DNA of 64,000 nucleotides from Aquamicrobium defluvii (GTDB lineage Bacteria > Pseudomonadota > Alphaproteobacteria > Rhizobiales > Rhizobiaceae): NCBI RefSeq assembly GCF_004363725.1, contig NZ_SNZF01000002.1, positions 62,001-126,000 of the forward strand, in the 5' to 3' direction. Under the pieces are notes generated by a model. That model was not told the DNA's origin. It ran no database searches and was given only the letters and a program-made list of their open reading frames with translations. Made by a program: the position numbers and the translations under genes. Positions 29,148-38,593 of this stretch are shown one piece after another; position 1 is the stretch's first letter, and each line of letters starts with the position of its first letter.

Positions 29148-29597
29148 ATGCGTGGTCGCGCCCTGATCGCCCTGCCTCTGCTCACCCTGCCCCTGCTCAC
29201 CCTGATGGCCGCCCTGGCCTCCGCCGCGGACGACGCCGAACGCTACCGGCTGGAGAAAACCGAAGACGGCTATGTGCGCATGGACACCGCCACGGGCGCC
29301 ATGTCTGCCTGCCGCGAACAGTCCGGCCGGCTCGTCTGCCGCATGGCGGCTGACGAGCGCACGGTGGTTCAGGACGAGATGGATCGCCTCCAGGATCAGG
29401 TCAGGTCCCTGGAAGAACGCGTGGCCAGACTTGAGAACTCGCTGACTGCAAAACTGGAATCCAGCCTGCCCACGGAAGAGGAATTCAACAGGACCATGGG
29501 CTACATGGAGCGCTTCTTCCGCTCCTTCATGGGCATCGTGAAGGATCTGGAAAAGCAGGATTCCCCCGAGGCCAAACCCGCGCCGGACCGGACGTGA
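29148..29597 (+). CDS. Secreted coiled-coil protein of unknown function
   Basis: 149 residues. A signal peptide (MRGRALIALPLLTLPLLTLMAALASAA) is followed by YRLEKTEDGYVRMDTATGAMSAC and CRMAADERTVVQDEMDRLQDQV, then a heptad-like stretch LEERVARLENSLTAKLE. The two-cysteine domain before a coiled coil recurs in short exported alphaproteobacterial proteins, but I do not recognise a named family. AAGGAG seven bases before ATG at 29148 fixes the start; the longer frame from 29040 is rejected. It lies just upstream of the response regulator. Confidence 0.8.
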   Translation: MRGRALIALPLLTLPLLTLMAALASAADDAERYRLEKTEDGYVRMDTATGAMSACREQSGRLVCRMAADERTVVQDEMDRLQDQVRSLEERVARLENSLTAKLESSLPTEEEFNRTMGYMERFFRSFMGIVKDLEKQDSPEAKPAPDRT

Positions 29598-29695
29598 TCG
29601 CAAGATACGCAGTTTGCGCTTGAAATCAGCGCCCCTCGACGCATAATTTGGCAACTGTCCCCGGCACAGCTGACCGACGGACAGGGAGGAAGACA

Positions 29696-30352
29696 TTGCC
29701 GGCAGGCTACACCTTCGTCATCGCTGACGACCACCCGCTGTTTCGAGGGGCTTTACGAGAAGCGATCGCCGGCATCGGTGACGCGCCATCGATCCTTGAA
29801 GCGGGCGATTTCGCAAGCGCCAGGGCCGCGTTGCACGCCAACGAGGAAACCGACCTTCTTCTGCTCGACCTCGCCATGCCCGGAGCAAGCGGGCTTTCCG
29901 GCCTGATCTCGCTGCGCGGCACCCATCCCTCGTTGCCGATCATCGTGATTTCCGCCCATGACGACCCCGTCACTGTGCGGCGCGCGCTCGACCTTGGCGC
30001 CTCCGGCTTCATTTCCAAGTCGGCCAGCATGGAAGAAATCCGCAACGCCGTGCGTACGGTGCTGGATGGCGGCATCGCCGCCCCGGCCGCCCTCGATCTC
30101 GGCAAGGAAAGCGATCCGGAAATCTCCGGTCTCATCCGCCGCCTGCAAACGCTGACGCCGCAACAGACGCGCGTCCTGTCCATGCTGGGCGAGGGGCTGC
30201 TCAACAAGCAGATCGCCTACGAACTCGGCGTCTCGGAGGCCACCGTCAAGGCGCATGTGTCCGCGATCCTGCAAAAGCTCGGCGTCGACAGCCGCACCCA
30301 GGCCGTCATCCTGCTTTCCAAGATCGGCCCGGATCCCATCGCGGCCGCCTGA
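29696..30352 (+). CDS. LuxR/NarL-family response regulator (CrbR-like)
   Basis: 218 residues. Receiver domain with FVIADDHPLFRGAL, phospho-acceptor Asp58 in LLLLDLAMPG and Lys in GFISKSAS. The C-terminal LuxR helix-turn-helix reads LTPQQTRVLSMLGEGLLNKQIAYELGVSEATVKAHVSAILQKL. TTG at 29696 is chosen because GGGAGG sits just upstream; the longer frame from 29648 has none. It is convergent with a large SSS-type hybrid kinase 82 bases away. This pairing resembles CrbS/CrbR, the acetate-utilisation two-component system of Vibrio and Pseudomonas, so it may control acs-like genes. Confidence 0.9.
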   Translation: MPAGYTFVIADDHPLFRGALREAIAGIGDAPSILEAGDFASARAALHANEETDLLLLDLAMPGASGLSGLISLRGTHPSLPIIVISAHDDPVTVRRALDLGASGFISKSASMEEIRNAVRTVLDGGIAAPAALDLGKESDPEISGLIRRLQTLTPQQTRVLSMLGEGLLNKQIAYELGVSEATVKAHVSAILQKLGVDSRTQAVILLSKIGPDPIAAA

Positions 30353-30434
30353 GAGCCCGGAGCACAGCACCGGAAATAGAATCGGCTGCCGGAGCGCCCC
30401 TTGCAGCGGGATCACGCACGGCGTTCCAAATCCC

Positions 30435-33400
30435 TTACTCGGCCGCCAGCGGCCGCACGCGCGATAGCAATGTGCGCAATACCGCCGGCCGCACCGGCTT
30501 GTTGATGACGGAGACGCCGCGCGCCTCCGCCGCCGCGCGCACTTCCGTGGACCGGTCGGCCGTGACCAGCACCGCCGGGGTATCCGCTCCATAGATCTGG
30601 CGCAGCCGGTCGATGGCGTCGAGACCGTTCTCTCCGTCGAGATGATAGTCGGCAAGGACGATGTCGGGCGCCGAGCGTCGCTCGCGGGCTTCGAGGAAAG
30701 CACGCATGCCCGACCAGGCGGCAACCTCACAGCCCCAGCCCTCCAGCAGCAGGCGCATGCCTTCCAGAATGCGGGGGTCGTTGTCGATGCACAGGATTTC
30801 GAGCCCGGACAGCGTCGAAAACGGTCGTGGCAGCGTCACTTCGCGCCGGACAGGCTGCTCCACCTCGCCCGTCGCCGTGGGCATGAGGACGGAGAACCGG
30901 GTGCCCTTTCCGGCTTCGGAAAAGATGCGGATTTCCAGATGCAGAACGCGGGCGATGCGATCCACGATGGACAGGCCGAGCCCCAGCCCTTCCGCTTCCC
31001 GGGCGCCTTCGTCAAGGCGCGTGAATTCGCGAAACACCATGTTGAGCTTGTCGGCCTCGATGCCGATGCCGGTATCGATCACCTGGATTTCCACGAGATC
31101 GCCGCGGCGGCGCACGCCGACCAGCACCGTGCCCCTGCGCGTGTACTTGATGGCGTTGGAGACGAGGTTCTGGATCAGCCGCCGGAACAGATTGCGGTCG
31201 GTGCGTACACGCATGGCCGAGGGCACGATGCGCAGCCGCAACCCCTTCGCGGAAGCCATGGGCTGGAAGTCGGTGGCGATCTGCTGGAGCAACCCGTCGA
31301 GGGCGAAAACGGTCTCCTCGGGCTTCATGGCACCGGCATCGAGGCGCGATATGTCGAGCACGGCGCCGAGAATCGTCTCGACCGATTCCAGCGAGGATTC
31401 GATGTTGACCGCCGCTTCCCCGAGCGGCCCGCCGGTCGCCTTCTCGATCAGCGACGAGCAATAGAGGCGGGCGGCATTGAGGGGTTGCAGGATATCGTGG
31501 CCGACTGCCGCCAGAAAGCGCGTCTTGCCGAGATTCGCTTCCTCGGCAATCTTCTGCGCCTGCGCCAGCTCCTCGTTGACCTGCGTCAGCTCGGCCGTGC
31601 GCCGGGCCACGCGCTGCTCCAGCGTCTCGTTCACCCGTTTCAGGGCAAGGTCGGCCTGCATGCGCTGGGTGATGTCGGCATAGGTGGCGACGATGCCGCC
31701 ATCGGGCATGGGATTTGAGCGCAGTTCCAGTATGCGCCCGCTGGTTCTCAGCTCGAGCTGCCACGGCTCGCCGAAACGGGTCAGCCGGTCGAGCGCGGCG
31801 ATCTCCTCCGCCCCGGTTATGTCGCCGCGCTCGCCGAGATGGCTGAGAATCTGCGCCAGCGTGACACCGACCTGCCCCATGTCATCCGGCAGATCGAACA
31901 GCAGGCGGTATTGCCGGTTCCAGCAGGTCAGGCGCAGGTCCTTGTCGAAGACGGTGATGCCCTGCTCCATCTGGTCGAGCGCGATCTGGAGAAGGTCGCG
32001 GTTCTGCTGGAGCGCGTCCGAGGCGTCGTCGAGAAGGCGGAAGGCGTGCCTGGCCGAGCGGTCGTGGCGCTGCACCAGCAAGGACAGGATCAGGCGCGCC
32101 GACGACGAGCCGACGGCGCTCGCCAGAAGCTGCTCGCCGAAGCGCAGCGTCTCGGCCGTTGCCGGCGCATGGCCGGGAAACTTGCGCCCTTCGCGCTGCT
32201 CGAGGGACTGGAAGGAGCGTTCGGTGCGTTCGACGCCGAGGTAGCGCGCGATGGTGTCCTTTATCTCGTTGACTGTCACGCCGGTTCGCATGCGCCGCAG
32301 GCTGGGCATCGGGCTCGCCTCGCGCGGCACGAAGATCGAAGCCTGGATGCGTTCGCGCGGATAGGCCGCCCGCGACAGCGAGCCCAGTATGTAGAACACG
32401 ATGTTGATGGCGACGCTCCACAGCACGCCATGGGTGAGCGGCTCGCCGCTGGTGCCGAACAGCGCCTGCGGCTTGAGGGCGGCGATGCCGAGCGGCCCTT
32501 CCAGCAGGAACGGAGTGTCTGGCGGCAGCACCGAGGGCACGAACAGCGTGTAGGCCCACATGAGGATGCCGGCGATCATGCCCAGCACGGCGCCGCGCGC
32601 ATTGGCCCCGCGCCAGATCAGCCCGCCGACGAAAGCCGGCGCGAACTGGGCGATGGCGGCGAAGGAAATGAGACCGAAGGCCACGAGGCGCACATTGTCG
32701 GCCATCTCCAGATAGTAGAGGAACGACACGAACAGGATGCAGAAGATCGCCGCACGGCGGATGACGATGATGACCTTCGACCAGTCCTCGCGCTCGCTGG
32801 AAGCCGAGCGCAGCAGGCGGCGCAGCACAAGCGGGATGACGAGGTCGTTGGAGATCATGATCGACAGCGCCACGCTCTCCACGATCACCATGGCCGTCGC
32901 GGCCGAGAGCCCGCCGACAAAGGCGATCATCGCCATGGCGTTATAGCCGTTGAACAGGGGAACGGCCAGAACGTAGAGGTCGGCGCTCGCCTGCCCGCCG
33001 ATCACGGTGAGGCCGCCGAAGGCGATCACCAGCACGAACAGGTTGATGAGCACGAGATAGAGCGGGAACAGCCAGCCCGACGTCTTCAGCTCCTGCTCGC
33101 TGCGGTTTTCCACGATGGTCATGTAGAACTGGCGCGGCAGCATGATGATGGCGCCGGCCGCAAGCAGGGTCATGACGATCCAGCTCGCCAGCGGCGTCTC
33201 GAAGCCGATCGCGGCCTGCACCATCTCGTTGGCCCGCATCGCCTCGACCAGATTGCCGGGGCTGCCGAACAGGAACAGCGTGACCGCAATGCCGACCGCG
33301 AGAAAAGCCGCCAGCTTGATGACGGACTCCACCGCCATCGCCAGCACAAGGCCGTCCTGATGCTCGGTCGCATCGGCATGGCGGGTTCCGAACAGCACGG

Positions 33401-33923
33401 CGAAGACGGCCAGCAGGAAAGCCACGACGAACGCAACGTCGCGGTAGACGAAATCATCCGAGATCACATCGGGCGAATAGAACGCCGCCATCAGGCCGAT
33501 GGAGCCGGCTATGGAGCGCAGTTGCAGCGCGATATAGGGGATGACGCCCACGGTGGCGATGATCGTGGCGATGGAGGCCACGGCGAAGCTCTTGCCGTAG
33601 CGGGCCGCCAGAAAATCGGCGATGGAAGTGATCTTCTCCGCCTTGCTCAGCCTGATGATGCGCCGCAGGAACGGGTAGCCGAAAACGAAGATCAGGATGG
33701 GACCGACATAGATGGTCAGGAACTCGAGCCCGCGCTCCGAGGCGAGGCCGACAGAGCCGAAGAACGTCCAGGACGTGCAGTAGACCGCAAGGCTGAGCGA
33801 ATAGATGTAGGGGCGCGAGGCGATGGGTCCCCGCCGCGCCGCATGGCGATCGCCGAAAGCGGCGACGGCGAACAGCATCGTCACGTATAAAATGGCGGCG
33901 ATGACGATCAACCAGCCCAGCAC
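30435..33923 (-). CDS. SSS-transporter-fused hybrid histidine kinase (CrbS-like)
   Basis: 1162 residues. The first ~500 form a sodium/solute-symporter (PutP-like) domain of about 13 helices. A linker and PAS region follow ([24 protein letters not shown]), then a coiled coil ([26 protein letters not shown]). HisKA carries His809 in [13 protein letters not shown]. The ATPase domain ([20 protein letters not shown]) precedes a C-terminal receiver domain with Asp1092 in [13 protein letters not shown]. This order matches CrbS-type sensors that couple a transport-like sensor to a LuxR regulator, and such a regulator lies opposite. GTG start. Whether the SSS domain transports or only senses is not visible. 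Confidence 0.92.
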   Translation of the reverse strand: MLGWLIVIAAILYVTMLFAVAAFGDRHAARRGPIASRPYIYSLSLAVYCTSWTFFGSVGLASERGLEFLTIYVGPILIFVFGYPFLRRIIRLSKAEKITSIADFLAARYGKSFAVASIATIIATVGVIPYIALQLRSIAGSIGLMAAFYSPDVISDDFVYRDVAFVVAFLLAVFAVLFGTRHADATEHQDGLVLAMAVESVIKLAAFLAVGIAVTLFLFGSPGNLVEAMRANEMVQAAIGFETPLASWIVMTLLAAGAIIMLPRQFYMTIVENRSEQELKTSGWLFPLYLVLINLFVLVIAFGGLTVIGGQASADLYVLAVPLFNGYNAMAMIAFVGGLSAATAMVIVESVALSIMISNDLVIPLVLRRLLRSASSEREDWSKVIIVIRRAAIFCILFVSFLYYLEMADNVRLVAFGLISFAAIAQFAPAFVGGLIWRGANARGAVLGMIAGILMWAYTLFVPSVLPPDTPFLLEGPLGIAALKPQALFGTSGEPLTHGVLWSVAINIVFYILGSLSRAAYPRERIQASIFVPREASPMPSLRRMRTGVTVNEIKDTIARYLGVERTERSFQSLEQREGRKFPGHAPATAETLRFGEQLLASAVGSSSARLILSLLVQRHDRSARHAFRLLDDASDALQQNRDLLQIALDQMEQGITVFDKDLRLTCWNRQYRLLFDLPDDMGQVGVTLAQILSHLGERGDITGAEEIAALDRLTRFGEPWQLELRTSGRILELRSNPMPDGGIVATYADITQRMQADLALKRVNETLEQRVARRTAELTQVNEELAQAQKIAEEANLGKTRFLAAVGHDILQPLNAARLYCSSLIEKATGGPLGEAAVNIESSLESVETILGAVLDISRLDAGAMKPEETVFALDGLLQQIATDFQPMASAKGLRLRIVPSAMRVRTDRNLFRRLIQNLVSNAIKYTRRGTVLVGVRRRGDLVEIQVIDTGIGIEADKLNMVFREFTRLDEGAREAEGLGLGLSIVDRIARVLHLEIRIFSEAGKGTRFSVLMPTATGEVEQPVRREVTLPRPFSTLSGLEILCIDNDPRILEGMRLLLEGWGCEVAAWSGMRAFLEARERRSAPDIVLADYHLDGENGLDAIDRLRQIYGADTPAVLVTADRSTEVRAAAEARGVSVINKPVRPAVLRTLLSRVRPLAAE

Positions 33924-34219
33924 GTCCCAGATTCCATGGCTTCCTCATCCGGAAGGCAAGCACAGCCGGCCATGCCTGTCCACTGCGACCTTCGGTGCGT
34001 ATCGCACGGAATGCCCATGACTTCGCCTTGCTCCGGCATTGCAGGCAAACGCCGGAGATGGGCGCCGGAAGCGGATTCCGGTTTTGCGTCGACGCCCGGC
34101 GCGAGGCCGGCCCGCGATTTCCACGTTCTTCAACCCACGGTTTCTGCTATTGTCCGTCGGGCTCCGGCCAAGCGGAGCTGCAACATCGGCGGCGCATGCC
34201 GCAACTATTGGAGAGGCAA

Positions 34220-34642
34220 ATGCTGAAGGAATTTCAGGAGTTTATTTCCAGAGGCAATGTGATGGATCTGGCTGTCGGCGTGATCATCGGCGGTGCCTTC
34301 GGCAAGATCGTCGATTCGCTGGTCAACGACATCATCATGCCAATCGTCGGCGCCATCTTCGGTGGCCTCGACTTCAACAACTACTTCCTGCCGCTGTCTT
34401 CGGCGGTCACAGCAACCTCTCTCGAGGCAGCCAAACAGCAGGGCGCAGTGTTCGCCTACGGCTCGTTCATCACCGTCCTGCTCAACTTCGTGATCCTGGC
34501 CTGGATCATCTTCCTGATGGTCAAGGCGGTAAACAATGTGCGCCGGCGCGTCGAGGGCCAGCCCGCCGCCGCAGCTGACGCACCGCCGCCCGCCGACGTC
34601 GCGCTGCTGACCGAAATCCGCGATCTGCTGGCGCGCAAGTAA
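34220..34642 (+). CDS. mscL: Large-conductance mechanosensitive channel MscL
   Basis: 140 residues. It opens under membrane tension to release solutes after osmotic downshock. The N-terminal helix [41 protein letters not shown] is the family signature; the second helix is [23 protein letters not shown], followed by a C-terminal cytoplasmic helix ([12 protein letters not shown]). The open frame runs far upstream, but GGAGAGG before ATG at 34220 and the conserved N-terminus fix the start. A strong terminator follows. Confidence 0.96.
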   Translation: MLKEFQEFISRGNVMDLAVGVIIGGAFGKIVDSLVNDIIMPIVGAIFGGLDFNNYFLPLSSAVTATSLEAAKQQGAVFAYGSFITVLLNFVILAWIIFLMVKAVNNVRRRVEGQPAAAADAPPPADVALLTEIRDLLARK

Positions 34643-34664
34643 GCCGTCACGGATATCGTTTCGC

Positions 34665-34697
34665 AAAGCCCCGGCTGCAACGCGGCCGGGGCTTTTT
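34665..34697 (+). terminator. Terminator of mscL
   Basis: GCCCCGGC pairs with GCCGGGGC around a nine-base loop, preceded by AAA and followed by TTTTT. It starts 22 bases after the mscL stop and just before the convergent flavoprotein gene. Confidence 0.9.
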
Positions 34698-34701
34698 CCG
34701 T

Positions 34702-35928
34702 TCATCCCGCGGCTGCGAGCGCCGCCTTCAGTGCATCGGCACCTTGAAGGACAGTTTCCCGAGAGGGCGAGAAGCCGGCACCCAGCATCTTGCGGCCAAG
34801 CATATGGTCGGCGGGGCGGTTGACCGACTCGATGGCAACCAGCCTGCCGCCCGCGAAGTGGTAGACGCAGAAGCGGTTCTCCTGCGGCTCGCCGACGACC
34901 AGATGGCTGTCTGCCCCTGCCGTCAGCCCCACCATCTGCAGCTTCATGTCGCCGATGTCGGACCAGAACCACGGCACGGCCGCATAGGCGTCCGAACCGC
35001 CGGCAATGGTGCGCGCGGCCAGCCGCGCCTGATCGGTGGCGTTCTGCACCGATTCCAGGCGCACATCGCCGCCTGTGAACCAGTGCCGGTAGGAGGCCAC
35101 GTCGCCAACCGAAAGCACCTCCGGCACGGATGTGCGCATCTGCGCATCGACGCGAATGCCGTTCGAGATGGCGATGCCGGCGCGCCCGGCCAATTCGGCA
35201 TTCGGCACGACGCCGACCCCGACGATGACGAGCTGCGCCGGGAGACGCTCGCCGGCGGACGTGACCGCCGCGGACACATGCCCGTTCTCGTCCTCAAGCC
35301 GGCTGACGGTCATGCCGGTGAGAATGCGCACGCCGAGATCGGCGAGACGCTGGCGCACATGCGCACCGATCGGCGGGGCAACCACACGGCCGAGCAGCCT
35401 GTCGGCCGCCTCCACCACGGTAACGTTGCGGCCTGCGGCGCGCAGGGTCGCGGCGATCTCCAGCCCGATGAACCCGCCGCCCAGCACCACCACGTCTGTG
35501 CAGGTTCCGCTCAGCTCGCGAATGAGGCGCGCATCCGCCACGTCCCGCAGAGAAACCACGCCGGCCAGACCGGCACCCTCGATGGGCAGCCTGCGCGGGC
35601 GCGACCCGGTGGCAAGGATCAGCCGGTCGAAAACCATCGGCGCGCCGCCTGCAAACTCAAGACGGCGGCCGGCAAGGTCGATATCGGCAACATGCAGGCC
35701 GGGGCGATAGTCGATGTTGTTGGCCGCGTAGAAGCTTTCGCCGCGCAGCAACTGTGGCTTCGCCTGCGTGTCCTTGATGAAGGTCTTGGAAAGAGGCGGC
35801 TTGTGGTAGGGCAGCTCTGTTTCCTCGCCAATCAGCACGACCGGCCCGTCATAGCCCTCCTCGCGCAGGCTGGCCGCAGCCTGAACGCCGGCATGTCCGG
35901 CTCCAACAATGATCGTACCGTTCTTCAT
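34702..35928 (-). CDS. FAD-dependent ferredoxin/rubredoxin reductase-type oxidoreductase
   Basis: 408 residues. An FAD-binding Rossmann motif (IIVGAGHAGVQAAASLREEGYDG), a central NAD-binding motif (VVLGGGFIGLEIAATLRAAGRNVTVVE) and LSVGDVASYRHWF give the layout of rhodocoxin/putidaredoxin/ferredoxin reductases. It would pass electrons from NAD(P)H to a small Fe-S protein. ATG at 35928 (MKNGTIIVGAG) is the family start. It is divergent from the iron island across an Irr-box-like palindrome. The bacterioferritin-associated ferredoxin encoded there could be its partner, which is inference. Confidence 0.9.
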   Translation of the reverse strand: MKNGTIIVGAGHAGVQAAASLREEGYDGPVVLIGEETELPYHKPPLSKTFIKDTQAKPQLLRGESFYAANNIDYRPGLHVADIDLAGRRLEFAGGAPMVFDRLILATGSRPRRLPIEGAGLAGVVSLRDVADARLIRELSGTCTDVVVLGGGFIGLEIAATLRAAGRNVTVVEAADRLLGRVVAPPIGAHVRQRLADLGVRILTGMTVSRLEDENGHVSAAVTSAGERLPAQLVIVGVGVVPNAELAGRAGIAISNGIRVDAQMRTSVPEVLSVGDVASYRHWFTGGDVRLESVQNATDQARLAARTIAGGSDAYAAVPWFWSDIGDMKLQMVGLTAGADSHLVVGEPQENRFCVYHFAGGRLVAIESVNRPADHMLGRKMLGAGFSPSRETVLQGADALKAALAAAG

Positions 35929-36114
35929 CGCACAAACTCTCGGGATTTCGGGTTTTCCGGTTTCGAGCCTTCGCGGCGGAATTGGTCGACAGATGGCGAT
36001 TGCGGCGCCCCGCGCCAAGAGGGGCGCGCCAGCAGGCCCCAACCGGGGTGGCACCGGCAGGCCCGCGGTGTCAATCGTCAATGGCGGCCGTTAATGCGGC
36101 GCAAGCGGCCTCAA

Positions 36115-36127
36115 AACATGACATGTT
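36115..36127. promoter_or_regulatory. Second palindrome beside the Irr-like box
   Basis: AACATG, one A, CATGTT: a 13-base inverted repeat ending two bases before the Irr-like palindrome. It could be a second regulator site shared by the flavoprotein and iron genes. No family assignment can be made. Confidence 0.4.
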
Positions 36128-36129
36128 CA

Positions 36130-36148
36130 GTTTAGAATAATTCTAAAC
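36130..36148. promoter_or_regulatory. Irr-box / iron control element-like palindrome
   Basis: GTTTAGAATAATTCTAAAC is a 19-base inverted repeat broken only at its central base. It closely resembles the TTTAGAA-N-TTCTAAA pattern described for Irr boxes in Rhizobiales. It lies between the divergent flavoprotein gene and the imelysin-bfd-bfr iron genes, as expected for Irr control. Confidence 0.8.
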
Positions 36149-36272
36149 TATTGTTTTGATTGTTCTTTTTTAAATTTCCGATTGACTTTCAACGCTTGTG
36201 GAGCTTTATGCAAAGGCGTTTTGCGCATTCCTTTGATGTAAGGGCCTTTAACCCTTTCGATTGGAGGCTTCG

Positions 36273-36425
36273 ATGTTGTTTCGTGCCGGCAAGGTCCGTC
36301 GTGGATTTGTCCTGCCCCGTCCGCGGCGAGATGCCGTGCCGACCGTGACTTCATCTCCTTCCGTCGAAGCAGTCCGTCCCGCCGGTTCCGGCCGCCTCCC
36401 CGGTGCCGCCAGACGGCTTACCTGA
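36273..36425 (+). CDS. Candidate small basic protein upstream of imelysin
   Basis: A 50-codon frame starting MLFRAGKVRRGFVLPRPRRD. GGAGG lies six bases before the ATG, as good a ribosome site as any nearby. It sits between the Irr-like box and imelysin, ending 21 bases before the imelysin start. The product is rich in Arg, Pro and Ser with no signal peptide. I recognise no family. It could be a true small protein, a translated leader, or chance. Confidence 0.4.
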   Translation: MLFRAGKVRRGFVLPRPRRDAVPTVTSSPSVEAVRPAGSGRLPGAARRLT

Positions 36426-36446
36426 CTTTTTGAGGAGATGAGACCG

Positions 36447-37751
36447 ATGATCAGAAGCTGGGTCTCGACCCGCTACATGGCCAGAATGGCGGCGATTGGC
36501 GCCACTGCGGCGTTGACTGCGGCCATTTTCGTGCTTCCGGCCAAGGCGGAGACGGACGCGAAAGCCGTCATCGCGACCTATGCCGACATCGCCCTTGCAA
36601 AATACAAGGACTCGCTGGGCACGGCCAGGGCTCTCGATGCCGCTGTCGACGCGCTGATCGCCGATCCTTCCGCCGAGACGCTCGCCGCCGCCAGGGCGGC
36701 ATGGAAAGCCTCGCGCATTCCCTACCAGCAGACCGAAGTCTACCGTTTCGGCAACGCCATCGTCGACGACTGGGAGGGCCGCGTGAATGCCTGGCCGCTG
36801 GACGAGGGCCTGATCGACTATGTCGACGCCGGCTACGGGACCGAATCCGACGAGAACAGACTGTATACGGCCAATGTCATCGCCAACCAGAAGATCGAGA
36901 TCGACGGTCAGGAGGTCGACGCCTCCAGCCTGACGCCCGGGTTTCTGTCCGGCACCCTGCAGGAGGCCGGCGACATCGAGGCCAATGTGGCCACCGGTTA
37001 TCATGCCATCGAATTCCTGCTGTGGGGCCAGGACCTCAACGGCACGGGCCCGGGCGCCGGCGTGCGCCCCCACACCGACTACGACAAGGCCAACTGCACC
37101 GGCGGCAATTGCGAGCGCCGCGCCGAATATCTGAAGTCGGCGTCCACGCTGCTGGTCGCCGACCTCCAGGAAATGGCCGACAACTGGAAGGAAGGCGGAG
37201 AGGCGCGCAAGGCGCTGGAAGACGGCGACGCCAACAGCGGCCTGTCGGTCATCCTCACCGGCATGGGTTCCCTCTCCTATGGCGAGCTCGCCGGCGAGCG
37301 CATGAAGCTCGGCCTGCTGCTGCACGACCCGGAAGAGGAGCACGACTGCTTCTCCGACAACACCCATATCTCGCATCTCTACGATGCGGCCGGCATCCGC
37401 GAAGCCTATCTGGGCAGCTACAAGCGCATCGACGGCTCGACCGTGGAAGGCCCGTCGCTGTCCGATCTGGTCAAGGAAACCGATCCGGCCCTCGACACCG
37501 AACTGACCGGCAAGCTGGACGCCACCGTCGCGAAGATGGAAGCCATCGCCGCCCGGGCCGAAGCCGGAGAGGCTTATGACCAGCAGATCGGCGAAGGCAA
37601 TGCGGAAGGCAACGCCACCGTGCAGGCCGCCATCGATGCGCTGGTCGACCAGACGAAGTCGATCGAGCGTGTGGTCGCGGCACTGAAGCTCGATGCCATC
37701 GCCTTCGAAGGCTCCGACAGCCTCGACGCGCCGGACAAGGTCTTCCAGTAG
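36447..37751 (+). CDS. Imelysin-family periplasmic iron-uptake protein (IrpA-like)
   Basis: 434 residues. A signal peptide (ending PAKA) is followed by a four-helix imelysin fold. The family motif GxHxxE is intact as GYHAIEFLLWG, and RIPYQQTEVYRFG and WPLDEGLIDYV are typical of the IrpA branch. These proteins are tied to iron uptake and regulated by iron. ATG at 36447 is chosen because GAGGAG is nine bases upstream; the ATG nine bases earlier touches it. It is the first long gene after the Irr-like box and leads an apparent operon with bfd, bfr, DUF1111, a second imelysin and DUF1513. Confidence 0.92.
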   Translation: MIRSWVSTRYMARMAAIGATAALTAAIFVLPAKAETDAKAVIATYADIALAKYKDSLGTARALDAAVDALIADPSAETLAAARAAWKASRIPYQQTEVYRFGNAIVDDWEGRVNAWPLDEGLIDYVDAGYGTESDENRLYTANVIANQKIEIDGQEVDASSLTPGFLSGTLQEAGDIEANVATGYHAIEFLLWGQDLNGTGPGAGVRPHTDYDKANCTGGNCERRAEYLKSASTLLVADLQEMADNWKEGGEARKALEDGDANSGLSVILTGMGSLSYGELAGERMKLGLLLHDPEEEHDCFSDNTHISHLYDAAGIREAYLGSYKRIDGSTVEGPSLSDLVKETDPALDTELTGKLDATVAKMEAIAARAEAGEAYDQQIGEGNAEGNATVQAAIDALVDQTKSIERVVAALKLDAIAFEGSDSLDAPDKVFQ

Positions 37752-37819
37752 AGATAGACAACCCCTTCCTTCCAGCCATGGCGGCGCGGAAAGCGCCGCG
37801 CAGCCAGACCGAAAAAGAC

Positions 37820-38131
37820 ATGTTGATCTGCCACTGCAACATCATCACCGAAAAGGAAATCGAAAGGGCGATCATCGATTTGCTGGACAGCGATCCGTGG
37901 CAACTGATCGTGCCGGCTAAGGTCTATCATTATATGAAGAAGCGCGGTCGCTGTTGCGGCTGCTTCCCAAATGTGGTCGAAACGATCATTCGGGTAACCG
38001 AGGAATACCACGTTCGCTCGGAGGCGGGCGGCGTGGACATCGTTTCACACTTGGATCGCGTGAGAGAATTGCGTGTCCAATACGGGAGCAGGACCTATGA
38101 AAGGCGACCCACAAATCATCGAGCGGCTTAA
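37820..38131 (+). CDS. bfd: Bacterioferritin-associated ferredoxin (BFD-like)
   Basis: 103 residues. The [2Fe-2S] cysteines are present as CHC near the N-terminus ([18 protein letters not shown]) and CCGC ([15 protein letters not shown]). Bfd delivers electrons to bacterioferritin to release stored iron as Fe2+. It has about 30 more residues at the C-terminus than classic Bfd. The 3' end overlaps the bfr start by 35 bases, so translation is coupled. No strong ribosome site precedes the ATG. The adjacency of bfd and bfr supports the call. Confidence 0.9.
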   Translation: MLICHCNIITEKEIERAIIDLLDSDPWQLIVPAKVYHYMKKRGRCCGCFPNVVETIIRVTEEYHVRSEAGGVDIVSHLDRVRELRVQYGSRTYERRPTNHRAA

Positions 38132-38582
38132 CGAAGCCCTTTTTCTGGAGCTCGGCGCGGTCAACCAGTACTGGCTGCACTATCGTCTTCTCGAAGACTG
38201 GGGCTATCAGAAGCTCGCAAAGAAGGAACGAGAGGAATCCATCGAGGAGATGCATCATGCCGACAAGCTGGTGGCGCGCATCATCTTCCTGGAAGGTCAT
38301 CCGAACCTGCAGTCCGTGGCGCCCTTGCGCATCGGCCAGAACGTCAAGGAAGTGCTGGAATCGGATCTGGCCGGCGAATACGACGCGCGCACGTCCTACA
38401 AGCGGTCACGCGAGATCTGTAACGAACTTGGCGATTACGTCACCATGAAGCTGTTCGAGGAACTGCTCGCCGATGAGGAAGGCCATATCGACTTCCTCGA
38501 AACGCAGCTCGACCTGCTGGCTTCGCTCGGCGAGGAGAAATACGGCCTTCTCAACGCCGCCCCGGCAAACGAGGCCGAATAG
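38097..38582 (+). CDS. bfr: Bacterioferritin
   Basis: 161 residues, haem-containing ferritin that oxidises and stores iron in a 24-mer shell. Ferroxidase residues are present: [19 protein letters not shown], the [23 protein letters not shown] helix with the haem-ligand Met, and [20 protein letters not shown] at 38097 ([19 protein letters not shown]) is the family start; eight earlier residues in frame are not needed. It overlaps bfd and is followed by the DUF1111 gene 11 bases later. Confidence 0.96.
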   Translation: MKGDPQIIERLNEALFLELGAVNQYWLHYRLLEDWGYQKLAKKEREESIEEMHHADKLVARIIFLEGHPNLQSVAPLRIGQNVKEVLESDLAGEYDARTSYKRSREICNELGDYVTMKLFEELLADEEGHIDFLETQLDLLASLGEEKYGLLNAAPANEAE

Positions 38583-38593
38583 GACATGCGGGA

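Noticed and set aside
29648..29695. TTG at 29648 as start of the response regulator
   Set aside because: No ribosome site and 16 extra residues before the receiver domain; TTG at 29696 follows GGGAGG.
31839..33890. A 683-codon open frame opposite the SSS-hybrid kinase
   Set aside because: Low-complexity His/Arg/Asp composition; it mirrors the transmembrane codons of the real gene.
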